The notes: generated by a model not told the origin, from the letters alone. A stretch of 43,079 nucleotides of DNA from Anaerolineales bacterium UBA7227 (GCA_002473085.1 DKTP01000009.1:1-43079); one strand, 5' to 3'; counted from the stretch's first letter, positions 6,598 through 14,072 are shown. Program-made: numbers and translations.

Positions 6598-8133
6598 ATG
6601 AAACGCCTTTTCTTCGTCCCGTCAGCGCTGATCATCATCGCGCTGATTCTGGGAGCCTGCGCGCCGGCGCCGACCAGCGCGCCCAAGCCCGCGCCCGCCA
6701 CCGAGGTCCCATCCGAGGTCCCGACCGAGGCGGTCACCGAAGAACCCGCGCCCACTGAGGCCCCGGCAGAATCACTGTGGACGCAGGATTACATCACGCA
6801 GATTCAGCCCATCTGGATGATCGACCCGTATTTCCAGATTTTCGGGCAGTCGGAGGTCGCGGTTCCCTATTATTATGAGGAAGCCGTCAAACTGGCGGGA
6901 CATTCCTGCGGCGCGACCGCCGGGGCGTGGACGATCACCCGCAAGGCGCTGGAGGTTCTCTATCCCAACGGCGAGATTCCCGTACGCGGAAATATCGCGG
7001 TGGAAGCCCCGGGCGCCGAAGATGAATGGTTTGTCGGCGTGTTTGGAGAGATCATCACCTTCATCACCGGCGCGGCGCCGAAGACAGGTTTCATCGGCGC
7101 AGAGTTCGGACAGGCCAACAAGATCTTCGTCCGCCAGAACAAAATGGTCTACCTGGATGCGCCCAGCGGAAAACAGCCTCCGCAGTTGGAATGGATCTTC
7201 ACCCGCCTGGATAACGGCGCGAAAGTGGGCGTGAACTTCAACCTGGCGGTCATCACCCCGATCGCGACGCCCGAACGCCAGGCCATGGGCAAGAAGATGG
7301 CGGCCGGCGAGGCCTCGCCCGAAGAAGCGGCAGATTACTACAAATACTGGAACGACCGCGCAAAGTTCGTCTTTGAAAATGCCGACAGCCTGGACGGATT
7401 CTTCAACGTCAAGGTCTACCAGGAAGGCGCCGCCCCGGCGGCCGGCGCGGACCAACCCGCTCCCGTCTCGGCTGAGAATTTCGCCTGGGAACAGGACTAC
7501 ATCACCGCGGTCCCGCCCATTATGATGACGGAGCCATACTTCGACATTTTTGGCCAGACGACCGGCCCCGTCCCCTACTATTACGAGGAAGCCGTCAAAT
7601 TGTCCGGGCATTCCTGCGGCGCGGTCACCGGCGCGTGGATCATCACCAAGAAAGCCCTGGAAGCGCTGTACCCCAACGGCGAAGTCCCTGTGCGCGGACA
7701 GATCGCGGTGGACGCCCCCGGCGCGGAAGATGAATGGTTCGTCGGCGTGTTCGGCGAGGTGATCACCTTTGTCACCGGCGCGTCGCCCAAAACCGGGTTC
7801 AACGGCTCAGAGTTTGGGACCGTGAACGACCTCTTTGTGCGCCAAAACAAAATGGTCTACAAAGATAAGCCCACCGAGCAACTCCCCCCGATGCGGGAAT
7901 GGGTCTTCACCCGCCTCGACACGGGCGCGAAAGTCGGCGTCAAGTTCAACCTGGTCGTCATCCTGCCGATCCCGACGCCTGCGCGCACGGAAATGGGCAA
8001 GAAAATGGCGCTGGGACAGGCCACTGCTGAAGAGGCGGTTGACTATCAAAAGTACTGGAACGACCGCGCGATCTTCGTCCTGGAAAACGCCGACATGAGC
8101 GGCTTCTTCACCGTGACCGTTTACGAGAAATAA
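6598..8133 (+). CDS. Lipoprotein with two tandem FmdE-like domains
   Basis: A 511-aa exported lipoprotein: a signal peptide ending in the lipobox LGAC (Cys21), then a Pro/Ala/Glu/Thr linker to about residue 58. Two homologous domains follow, at about 60-278 and 296-511. Each starts with a W-x-QDYIT segment and contains YYYEEAVKL, GHSCG (His102/Cys104 and His338/Cys340), PNGE.PVRG, PGAEDEWFVGVFGE, TGA.PKTGF, FVRQNKMVY, and a C-terminal KYWNDRA..V.ENAD. The GHSCG element followed by a helix, and the later G-rich segment, resemble the metal-binding FmdE domain (HGH.CPG) found near formylmethanofuran dehydrogenase genes; the usual second FmdE Cys is absent, so this match is tentative. It sits outside the membrane. 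The start at 6598 follows AAGGAG. Confidence 0.8.
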   Translation: MKRLFFVPSALIIIALILGACAPAPTSAPKPAPATEVPSEVPTEAVTEEPAPTEAPAESLWTQDYITQIQPIWMIDPYFQIFGQSEVAVPYYYEEAVKLAGHSCGATAGAWTITRKALEVLYPNGEIPVRGNIAVEAPGAEDEWFVGVFGEIITFITGAAPKTGFIGAEFGQANKIFVRQNKMVYLDAPSGKQPPQLEWIFTRLDNGAKVGVNFNLAVITPIATPERQAMGKKMAAGEASPEEAADYYKYWNDRAKFVFENADSLDGFFNVKVYQEGAAPAAGADQPAPVSAENFAWEQDYITAVPPIMMTEPYFDIFGQTTGPVPYYYEEAVKLSGHSCGAVTGAWIITKKALEALYPNGEVPVRGQIAVDAPGAEDEWFVGVFGEVITFVTGASPKTGFNGSEFGTVNDLFVRQNKMVYKDKPTEQLPPMREWVFTRLDTGAKVGVKFNLVVILPIPTPARTEMGKKMALGQATAEEAVDYQKYWNDRAIFVLENADMSGFFTVTVYEK

Positions 8134-8157
8134 CAGGCTGCAAATCGCTGCCAATAC

Positions 8158-8190
8158 AAAACAGGCGAACTACGGTTCGCCTGTTTTGTT
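8158..8190 (+). terminator. Strong intrinsic terminator after the duplicated lipoprotein
   Basis: AAAACAGGCGAAC (8158-8170) and GTTCGCCTGTTTT (8175-8187) form a 13-bp perfect stem with a four-base loop and a T-rich end. Confidence 0.85.
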
Positions 8191-8224
8191 CGCGCCTCCG
8201 AGAACGCTGCCGCCAAACATTAAT

Positions 8225-8272
8225 TTGCCTTAAGGCAAAGAATTCCGCGATGGATTGTGATATTTTACACAC
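8225..8272 (+). promoter_or_regulatory. Crp/Fnr-type class II promoter of the membrane protein at 8301
   Basis: The perfect palindrome TTGCC-TTAA-GGCAA (8225-8238) is centred exactly 29.5 bp before the extended -10 TGA-TATTTT (8261-8266). The -10 lies in TTGTGA-TATTTT-ACACAC (8255-8272). The predicted start is near 8273, giving a 28-nt leader with AGGAGA before the ATG. Confidence 0.65.
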
Positions 8273-8300
8273 AAATCAAACATCCGATGAGGAGAAACCA

Positions 8301-9146
8301 ATGAAAGAAACTTCCCAAAACAATCGTTTGATCCTATCCATTTTGGCGGTCGTGGTCGGCCTGTTCATGGTCATCGTCGCGCCTTTCCTGATTCAGGAGA
8401 CGCTGGAACGCATCCTGACCGAACTGGTGAAGGTGGCGGCCGAAAAACCCGCCTACGCCAGCGGCATCCTGCTCTTCTCGTATGCCTTCCCCTTCTATCG
8501 AGGGCTGATCTTCGTCGGCGGCATCGCGCTGATCTTGATGGCGCGGGCTATCCATCGCGGCGAAGAATGGACCTTCCCCGCCGCGGCGCTGGCTTCGGCC
8601 TTCCCCTCGGCTGGCGGATTTTTCATGTTCATGCCCTACGTCTCGTTCGTGAAAGGCTTCCCCCTGCCGATGGTGGTTTCCTTCATCGGGCTGATCTTCT
8701 TCTGGACGTTGATTCTGATCCGCAACGTGGACAAGTGGGTGAAGTGGGGACAATTCCTCGCCATGACCTTCTGCGGGATGCTCAGCACGCACGCCTTCAT
8801 CGTCGGCATCGGCAATATGCGGATGCTGCTCACCCGTCCCGGCAAGCCGATGTACGCCGGACTGGGCGCGTGGGTGCTGGCCTGGTCGCAGCCCATCCAG
8901 TGGATCTGCGTCGTCCTGCTGCTGGTCGCCATCTACATGCTGGCGACTCGCAAGTTCGCGGGCTGGTGGCTGGCGCTGGTGTCGGTCACGTCGCTGGTAG
9001 CCATAGACGTCCCCATGCAGATCATCCGCCTGACCATGACCGACTCCGTCTCCTGGGACTACTCGTACGGCTTGCCGGTAATCATCGGCCTGTTCATCGT
9101 CCTGCTCAATCCCAAATTCAAAAAAGCATTAGTGGCCGAAGGGTGA
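8301..9146 (+). CDS. Polytopic membrane protein, accessory-region family (copy 3)
   Basis: A 281-aa protein with about eight hydrophobic segments, third member of the family at 3695 and 5580. Shared features are the first helix (RLILSILAVVVGLFMVIVAPF), RGEEWTFPAAALASAFPSAG then GFFMFMPYVSF, a central Cys/His-bearing FCGMLSTHAFIVGIGNMRM, and the C-terminal RKFAGWWLALVSV ... LLNPKFKKAL. The ATG at 8301 follows AGGAGAAACCA at good spacing; an upstream in-frame start at 8250 precedes the predicted transcription start and is unlikely. It is followed by a hairpin and then the small membrane ORF and NapH-like gene, which it may share a transcript with. Function unknown. Confidence 0.85.
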   Translation: MKETSQNNRLILSILAVVVGLFMVIVAPFLIQETLERILTELVKVAAEKPAYASGILLFSYAFPFYRGLIFVGGIALILMARAIHRGEEWTFPAAALASAFPSAGGFFMFMPYVSFVKGFPLPMVVSFIGLIFFWTLILIRNVDKWVKWGQFLAMTFCGMLSTHAFIVGIGNMRMLLTRPGKPMYAGLGAWVLAWSQPIQWICVVLLLVAIYMLATRKFAGWWLALVSVTSLVAIDVPMQIIRLTMTDSVSWDYSYGLPVIIGLFIVLLNPKFKKALVAEG

Positions 9147-9167
9147 GTTCGGCCCATTCTCCTTTGA

Positions 9168-9195
9168 GACCTCCCCCTCTCGCGAGGGGGAGGTC
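9168..9195 (+). promoter_or_regulatory. Stable hairpin that covers the ribosome site of the 9205 ORF
   Basis: GACCTCCCCCTC (9168-9179) pairs perfectly with GAGGGGGAGGTC (9184-9195) over 12 bp with a TCGC loop. The right arm contains GGAGG (9189-9193), the only plausible ribosome-binding site for the ATG at 9205, so folding would hide it. No T run follows. Confidence 0.6.
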
Positions 9196-9204
9196 GCTCC
9201 TGCC

Positions 9205-9348
9205 ATGAAAATCAACCCGCGTTACTACCCCGTCATCATCATCGCCGCCTTCGTAGTTTTCCTGCTGATCGGATTCCTGCTCGGATTCCGTCCGCGCCAT
9301 AACGAGGGTGGACACAGCCTGCTTCTTCTATTGAGTTACCTGACATGA
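9205..9348 (+). CDS. Small single-span membrane protein coupled to the NapH-like gene
   Basis: A 47-aa protein beginning MKINPRYYPV, with one strongly hydrophobic span (about residues 9-28), a basic turn FRPRHNEGGH and a Leu-rich C-terminal end. Its stop overlaps the next gene's start as ATGA (9345-9348), the common sign of coupled translation. GGAGG lies 11 bases upstream but inside a stable hairpin. It is too short for family assignment. Its position suggests a small partner subunit or regulator of the membrane ferredoxin that follows. Confidence 0.6.
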   Translation: MKINPRYYPVIIIAAFVVFLLIGFLLGFRPRHNEGGHSLLLLLSYLT

Positions 9349-10181
9349 GCGCGTTCTCCAAAGCATCCTCCCTGAGCAAAAGCCGCCGCGCCATCCAGTG
9401 GATCGGCGTCGCCGGCGCGTTCCTGCTCGGACTCCGTCACGTCATGCCGGGCGAGGCCTCGCGCGGCGGGTCATTTGACTCATTCTGTCCCTTCGGCGGG
9501 ATCGAAACGCTCCTGCCCTACATCGCCACCGGGCAAACGCTCAAAACCACCAACCTGCTCAACTTCTCGATCCTGCTCGGCGTGCTGGGCGTGGCGCTCG
9601 TGGCGGGACGCGCCTTCTGCGGCTGGATGTGCCCGCTGGGTACCATCCAGGACTTCCTGGCCGCGTGGGGACGCAGGCTCAGCGGCGAACGCCGTCACAT
9701 CCGCGGCAAAGCCAGCAAAGCGCGGCTCCCCCTCCGCATGCCCGCAACAGCAGATAAATACCTGCGCTATGCGAAATACCTGATCCTGGCGTTGATCCTG
9801 CTCGCCAGCCTTTACACAATTTTTCCGCCCCTGCACGAGTTCTGTCCCGTGCGGGCGCTCTTCAGTTTCAAAATGACGCCGCTGTTGTGGAGCGTGCTGG
9901 TCGCTTTCCTGGTCACGTCCGTCTTTGTGGAACGCGCCTGGTGCAAGTATCTCTGTCCGCTCGGCGCGGCGCTGGCGCTCTTCAACAAAATCTCGCCCGT
10001 TCGTTTAGAGAGCAATACCGCTTGCAACAACTGCGGACGCTGCGACATCGAATGTTCAATGGGGATCCAAGACGTGCCAAACAACCTGACCGACGCTGAA
10101 TGTATCCGCTGTCTCGAATGCCTGGATACCTGCGCGCGGGACGGCGCGCTCGAGTTGAAAGTGATTACTAAGGTAAAATAG
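9345..10181 (+). CDS. NapH/YccM-like membrane-bound 4Fe-4S protein
   Basis: A 278-aa membrane electron-transfer protein. It has about four or five hydrophobic segments, the paired cytoplasmic motifs FCPFGG and FCGWMCPLG in the first half, and FCPVRA and WCKYLCPLGA in the second half. It ends in a C-terminal 2[4Fe-4S] ferredoxin domain (CNNCGRCDIECSMG and CIRCLECLDTC). This is the architecture of NapH, NosR's C-terminal half and YccM, which pass electrons from quinol or ferredoxin to periplasmic enzymes. No nap or nos catalytic gene is in view, so the partner is unknown. The duplicated lipoprotein at 6598 is the nearest exported candidate. It is coupled by overlap to the small ORF at 9205 and followed closely by a Crp-family gene. 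Confidence 0.88.
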   Translation: MSAFSKASSLSKSRRAIQWIGVAGAFLLGLRHVMPGEASRGGSFDSFCPFGGIETLLPYIATGQTLKTTNLLNFSILLGVLGVALVAGRAFCGWMCPLGTIQDFLAAWGRRLSGERRHIRGKASKARLPLRMPATADKYLRYAKYLILALILLASLYTIFPPLHEFCPVRALFSFKMTPLLWSVLVAFLVTSVFVERAWCKYLCPLGAALALFNKISPVRLESNTACNNCGRCDIECSMGIQDVPNNLTDAECIRCLECLDTCARDGALELKVITKVK

Positions 10182-10205
10182 CGGAAGGCGCGTCCGCCTC
10201 TTTTT

Positions 10206-10919
10206 ATGTCCACAAACCCATCCTCTGCCCTCGCGCCCTCCGCGCGGCTGAAAACGCTTCTCTCACGGATCCGCCGGTTCGACGGACTGCCTCCCGAAGT
10301 TCAGGAACGGATCGCCGCGTCGGCCTCCCCGCGTCGCTTCGCGGCGGGACAGGTCATCTATATCGAGGGCGAGCCGGCCGAATTTTTCTACCTGCTCGAA
10401 CGCGGCTGGGTCAAAGCCACGCGCATGTCGCGCGACGGACGCGAGCAGGCGATGTTGTTCCTCGAAGCGGGGGAAATTTTCGGGGATATTGCCGTGTTCA
10501 GCGGCACGACCTATCCCGGCACGGTGGTGGCGCTCGAAGACGTGGACGCGTGGGCGCTCCCAGCCGGCGAGCTGTTGGAACTGACCCAACAATTTCCCGC
10601 CCTGGCGATGGCCGTCATCCGCCACCTGAGCGACCGCGTGCTGCACTATATCAGCCTGGTCGAAGACCTGTCGTTGCGAAACGTGGAAGCGCGCCTGGCA
10701 AACACGCTCTTGCAGCACGCCGAGGCGCACGGCGGACAGTTGATCGTCCCGCGCCGCGACTGGACCACGTTCGACGAAATGGCGGTGCGGCTTGGGACGG
10801 TGCGCGACGTGTTGAGCCGCGGGCTGAAGACGCTCGAGTCCGAGGGACTGCTCAGGGTGGAGAAGCAAGCCATCGTCCTGCTCGATCCGAAAGGGCTGGC
10901 AGAACGCGGACATCGTTAA
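10206..10919 (+). CDS. Crp/Fnr-family transcription regulator (subfamily 2, copy D)
   Basis: A 237-aa regulator of a different subfamily from the three at 2-5.4 kb. Its barrel carries VIYIEGEPAEFFYLLERGWVK and REQAMLFLEAGEIFGD, and its dimer helix is LVEDLSLRNVEARLANTLL. The winged helix-turn-helix has MAVRLGTVRDVLSRGL, with Asp where Crp/Fnr proteins usually have the base-contacting Glu (R-E-x3-R). GEPA-type barrels occur in Dnr, HcpR and related nitrogen-oxide or redox regulators; the ligand cannot be read. The ATG at 10206 has no ribosome site directly upstream, only GGAAGG about 10 bases too far away and a small GC hairpin, so it may depend on translation from the NapH-like gene 24 bases upstream. 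Confidence 0.87.
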   Translation: MSTNPSSALAPSARLKTLLSRIRRFDGLPPEVQERIAASASPRRFAAGQVIYIEGEPAEFFYLLERGWVKATRMSRDGREQAMLFLEAGEIFGDIAVFSGTTYPGTVVALEDVDAWALPAGELLELTQQFPALAMAVIRHLSDRVLHYISLVEDLSLRNVEARLANTLLQHAEAHGGQLIVPRRDWTTFDEMAVRLGTVRDVLSRGLKTLESEGLLRVEKQAIVLLDPKGLAERGHR

Positions 10920-10930
10920 GCGGCGGCTGT

Positions 10931-12112
10931 TTAAAAACCGTCATGCAAACTCTTCCACAAGGCGGTCAAAAGCGGGATTCCAGAAAGGATCCACAATCCG
11001 TAAGCGGAGGCCCGCGCGGCTGTTTCGATGTTCGGGAAGAAGAGGCTGATCCAAAATAAGACGCTGCCCGCATGGACGGCGACAAGACTAAGCCAGGTCC
11101 CGCCCAGACGCGCGAATTTTTGAGGCTCGAAGAAGCGGGTAAAGAGATAAGGAACCAGGGCGTAGCCAAATTGCATGATCCAGCCAAAAATCAGAATCGG
11201 GCCTCCGCTCCCCGAAATTTCCTGCACGGGAAAATTTTCGGCGCGGGCGACGATCATCGGCGCGACCACAACCGGCAGGAAGAACCAGATGTAGGAGGTG
11301 AACAAATGCCATACGCCGGGCGTCCACGCGCTGCGATCGCCAAGCAGCGGTTTGATCGCGATAACCAGAAGCAGGGCGCTTCCAAGCGTGTGCAGGACCA
11401 GCCCCAGGACAGTGAACAGGCTGACGTTCAGCCACGGCCCGGCAATTAACCCCAGCGCGCCGAAGGTCATCAACCAATATATCCATGGAATACTCCGCGG
11501 CCATGCCAGCGGACGATTCGCAAACGAGGGATACAAATCCACCAACAGACCGGCCAGAACGATGGCCGCGAAGCCCCACAAGTTGGCGTGGACGTGAACT
11601 TCAATGGGAACGGCAATATGCAGCGCTTCGCTCCATCCAAGCCATAAACCTGTGCCGACCAACCCGCCGACCAGCAGGTAGCTCAAACCAGTGATGTAAA
11701 ATTTGCGTCCTTCCGCGTTCGAGGCCTTTCGTTGACTTTGCGCCGGGCGCATATCAACCAGTTGTTTAATGAGCAGCGTCGCGGCAATGCCTGCGAGCGT
11801 TCCGCCTGTGATGATGAGCGCGCGCGTGATGGTGGGAATGCCGATCAACAACAGCACGAGTCCCGCGTTCAGGCTTAGCCAGATATCCCAGCGTGTTTTG
11901 GGGCGCGGCAAACCCCGCGCGGATGCCGCCAGGACCGGGGTAATCCCGAAGGTGATCTCAGCCAAAGCGCCGAGGGTGACCAGGTGTACTCTCAACCATT
12001 TCAGGCTCCCAAATAAAGGAACAATGTCCAGTCCCGACAGGACCGAAGCCAGCGCGGCAAGCCCAACCAGGAACAAGTAAAGCAACGACATGAGAAAGTA
12101 TGGCTGCGGCAT
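10931..12112 (-). CDS. Short haem-copper-oxidase-like / NnrS-like membrane protein
   Basis: A 393-aa protein with about eleven or twelve membrane helices and regularly placed membrane histidines: His43 in WLRVHLVTLGAL, His173 and His175 in EVHVHANLWGF, His241 in VLHTLGSALL, His269 in GVWHLFTSYIWF. The HVHANLWGFAAIVLAG...DLYP block resembles the H-x-H-x-N-x-x-G segment of short cbb3/NO-reductase-related subunit I proteins. The twin-His CuB pair is not evident, so a full oxidase is doubtful; an NnrS-like haem protein is the main alternative. It follows the DUF1858-like gene by one base (TGA-T-ATG), so the two are coupled, and both are downstream of a site-2 protease gene. It converges on the regulator at 10206. 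Confidence 0.7.
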   Translation of the reverse strand: MPQPYFLMSLLYLFLVGLAALASVLSGLDIVPLFGSLKWLRVHLVTLGALAEITFGITPVLAASARGLPRPKTRWDIWLSLNAGLVLLLIGIPTITRALIITGGTLAGIAATLLIKQLVDMRPAQSQRKASNAEGRKFYITGLSYLLVGGLVGTGLWLGWSEALHIAVPIEVHVHANLWGFAAIVLAGLLVDLYPSFANRPLAWPRSIPWIYWLMTFGALGLIAGPWLNVSLFTVLGLVLHTLGSALLLVIAIKPLLGDRSAWTPGVWHLFTSYIWFFLPVVVAPMIVARAENFPVQEISGSGGPILIFGWIMQFGYALVPYLFTRFFEPQKFARLGGTWLSLVAVHAGSVLFWISLFFPNIETAARASAYGLWILSGIPLLTALWKSLHDGF

Positions 12113-12113
12113 A

Positions 12114-12338
12114 TCAACCTTCCTGTTTTTTCGCGATGGCCTGATTCAAGATCTCGAGGAATTTGTCCAGCGGCTCCTTGTGAACGCGCGCCGCCCATTC
12201 CACGGTCAGGGCTTTGGCTAGAAACATACGCAGGGAATATTTTTTTACGCGCTGGACGCCGAAGATCTCCATCACGTCGGCAATGTCGCCGTATTTCAAC
12301 AGGATCTCCGAGATACGCGTATCTTTGGTGATTTGCAT
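12114..12338 (-). CDS. DUF1858/ScdA-N-like small helical protein lacking the usual Cys
   Basis: A 74-aa soluble protein beginning MQITKDTRISEILLKYGD. Short helical domains of this kind (DUF1858, ScdA N-domain) begin with a T.ISEIL..YP....V...FG pattern and are often fused to or encoded beside haem, hybrid-cluster or Fe-S repair proteins. The usual metal- or redox-active Cys after G is missing here (FGVQRVKKYS). The start at 12338 has GGGAG at good spacing; the upstream frame extension falls in an intergenic hairpin. It lies one base ahead of the membrane protein at 10931, the kind of pairing seen for DUF1858/DUF2249 proteins with haem-copper-like proteins. Family call is by pattern only. Confidence 0.7.
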   Translation of the reverse strand: MQITKDTRISEILLKYGDIADVMEIFGVQRVKKYSLRMFLAKALTVEWAARVHKEPLDKFLEILNQAIAKKQEG

Positions 12339-12358
12339 GTGAGTTCTCCCAGGTCTCC

Positions 12359-12388
12359 GTTCATCCAACGGGCAGCCGCTGGATGAAC
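12359..12388 (-). other. Intergenic hairpin upstream of the DUF1858-like gene
   Basis: GTTCATCCA (12359-12367) pairs with TGGATGAAC (12380-12388). It lies between the site-2 protease stop and the ribosome site of the next gene and has no T run. An mRNA processing or stability element is possible. Confidence 0.5.
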
Positions 12389-12397
12389 GAAATAACT

Positions 12398-13528
12398 TCA
12401 CTGCGCGCTGGCCGCCAGCTGCGGATTGACCGTCAGCAGGCGATAGGCTTCATTGACATCGTCCGCCGTCAGCAAACCCATCAGTTCGCCGTCGGGATTC
12501 AATACAAGCAGGGCGCGCGTGCGATTCGTCAGCATTTTTTGCTGCGCGGCATGGAGCGATTCGCCCGGGCTGGCGACGGCGATCTTCGTGCGCATGATCT
12601 CCCGCGCCGCGCCGTTCGCGCCCAACGACTGAAGGCCGCGCAGCAGGTCCACCTCGCCGATCAAGCCGACAACCCGATTACTCCCCCATTCCAGCACGGG
12701 GAAATCTGCCTGCGAGGTGGTCAACGTCAACTCGACGGCTTTGGACAGCGAGTCGTTCACCCTCAGCGTGTGAGGCGAGCGCGTCATTGCCTGACCGACA
12801 GTCGCGTCGCCCAGTGTATGCTTGACCTGCGCCCCCTGGTTTTCCTGCCCCGCGCCCATCCAGACAAAGACGGCGATGATGACGAGAGTCCAGCTTCCGC
12901 TGATAAAGCCCCACAACCCCATCAGGAACGCAAGTCCCTGACCGACCTGCGCGGCGACTTGCGTGGCTTTGACATGATTCATTTTCTTTGCCAGCAAAGC
13001 GCGCAGGACGCGTCCGCCGTCCATTGGGAAGGCGGGGATGAGGTTGAAGAGACCGAGAAGCAGGTTCGCGGAGGTTAGATACGCCAGCAGTCCGCTCCAG
13101 CTCACACTTCCGAGCGAGGCTTGCAATTCGTCCAGCGAGATCAAGGCGCGGGCGTCCAAAAGGGCGCCGACCCCGACCAGCAGCGCGGCAATCGCAAAGT
13201 TGACCAGCGGCCCCGCGAGGGCAATGCGTAGTTCTTTGTTCGGCTCTTCCGGGATTTCATCCAGGCGCGCCAGCCCGCCCATCGGCATAAGGGTAATATC
13301 CTTGACGCGCACGCCGAACTTAATGGCTTGCAGGCTGTGACCCAGTTCGTGCAGGGTTACGCTGAGGAAGAGCAGCAGCGTCGCCACGACGCCGAAGACC
13401 GCGCCCTGTATCCCTTCGCCCGTGCTGAGACTCCAGCGGTATGCCGCCCAAATCAAGATTAACACAAACGTCATGTGGACTTTGATGTCAATATCTTTGA
13501 CTTTGAATAGTTTGAGCGACCAGCTCAT
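12398..13528 (-). CDS. Site-2 protease (M50 family) with C-terminal CBS domains
   Basis: A 376-aa intramembrane zinc metalloprotease. The zinc site HELGH (His60, Glu61, His64) lies in the first part, and the second ligand motif NLIPAFPMDGGRVLRALL around residue 185 supplies the Asp. Between and around these are about six membrane segments. Residues from about 250 to 370 form two CBS modules (VGQAMTRSPHTLRVNDSLSKA and AREIMRTKIAVASPGESLHAA), which usually bind adenine nucleotides and gate the protease. The start at 13528 (MSWSLKLFKV) follows GGAGAAACAACC; the longer frame upstream is rejected. It is the first gene of a run with the DUF1858-like and haem-protein-like genes. Its substrate is unknown. 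Confidence 0.92.
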   Translation of the reverse strand: MSWSLKLFKVKDIDIKVHMTFVLILIWAAYRWSLSTGEGIQGAVFGVVATLLLFLSVTLHELGHSLQAIKFGVRVKDITLMPMGGLARLDEIPEEPNKELRIALAGPLVNFAIAALLVGVGALLDARALISLDELQASLGSVSWSGLLAYLTSANLLLGLFNLIPAFPMDGGRVLRALLAKKMNHVKATQVAAQVGQGLAFLMGLWGFISGSWTLVIIAVFVWMGAGQENQGAQVKHTLGDATVGQAMTRSPHTLRVNDSLSKAVELTLTTSQADFPVLEWGSNRVVGLIGEVDLLRGLQSLGANGAAREIMRTKIAVASPGESLHAAQQKMLTNRTRALLVLNPDGELMGLLTADDVNEAYRLLTVNPQLAASAQ

Positions 13529-13616
13529 GGTTGTTTCTCCTTTCATTTGCCTGGCGGGAACGTCTTGAAGGCTGCCGCCCGGCATGAAGATTTCTATGAT
13601 CCAGTCTTAAGAACGT

Positions 13617-13910
13617 TCATACATCGTCCGCATTGTAAGATGCAGGCCTGTATTTCTCAACGACTTTTGTCGAATTTGAAGGCTGGGTTTCTCCCTCCGC
13701 GATCACGATCTCGAACGGACGCGTGATCGCCCGCGCGGGACAAACCAGCTCGCACAGGCCGTCGTATTCGCAGGCCAGCGGATCCGCGATAATGGCTTTT
13801 CCATCGCGCACGGTCAATGCCTGATTCGGACAGGCGCGCGCGCATAATCCGCACCCATCGCAGAGGCGGAGATCAATGATGGGAATGGGTCTATCGGCAA
13901 GGCAAGTCAT
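13617..13910 (-). CDS. Ferredoxin-type 4Fe-4S protein with one cluster Cys replaced by Asp
   Basis: A 97-aa soluble protein. Residues 15-35 contain an intact CDGCGLCARACP motif. The second motif reads CEYDGLCELVCP, where the second Cys of C-x2-C-x2-C-x3-CP is Asp. In known ferredoxins such a change (as in Pyrococcus furiosus ferredoxin) gives an Asp-ligated 4Fe or a 3Fe cluster. The C-terminal third is a non-ferredoxin tail. The ATG at 13910 is preceded by GGAG. The gene lies between a Crp-family gene and the site-2 protease, on the same strand as both, but a terminator separates it from the regulator. Its partner may be the NapH-like protein or a cytoplasmic oxidoreductase. Confidence 0.85.
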   Translation of the reverse strand: MTCLADRPIPIIDLRLCDGCGLCARACPNQALTVRDGKAIIADPLACEYDGLCELVCPARAITRPFEIVIAEGETQPSNSTKVVEKYRPASYNADDV

Positions 13911-14002
13911 GAAACGCTCCTGTTGGCGCCGCGGCAAACCGCAGGCGGGCTCCCTGTCTGCTGAAGGAACCGTCCAGCGAGAGGCTGCCGCCGCGCGGCG
14001 AT

Positions 14003-14047
14003 AAAAAACAATTTCGCTCAAGGCATGAGCAACTTACACCTTGAGCG
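14003..14047 (-). terminator. Intrinsic terminator after the fifth regulator gene
   Basis: On the minus strand CGCTCAAGG (14047-14039) pairs with CCTTGAGCG (14023-14015) and is followed by AAATTGTTTTTT. It lies about 30 bases after the regulator stop at 14077. Confidence 0.75.
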
Positions 14048-14058
14048 AGCCTCGTTCA

Positions 14059-14072
14059 ACGACTTTTATCGG
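14059..14072 (-). promoter_or_regulatory. 5-4-5 palindrome upstream of the ferredoxin gene
   Basis: On the minus strand this reads CCGAT-AAAA-GTCGT, one base off the perfect palindrome ACGAC-AAAA-GTCGT at 15313 and similar to CCGAC-TTAA-GTCAT at 14821. A weak -10 (TAAGTT, 14036-14031) sits at the expected distance. Here the box lies ahead of the terminator stem, so its role is uncertain. Confidence 0.35.

Noticed and set aside
9345..10181. Identification of the NapH-like gene as nosR or napH
   Set aside because: NosR needs an N-terminal FMN-binding domain that is absent, and no nap or nos genes are in view, so only the general architecture is claimed.
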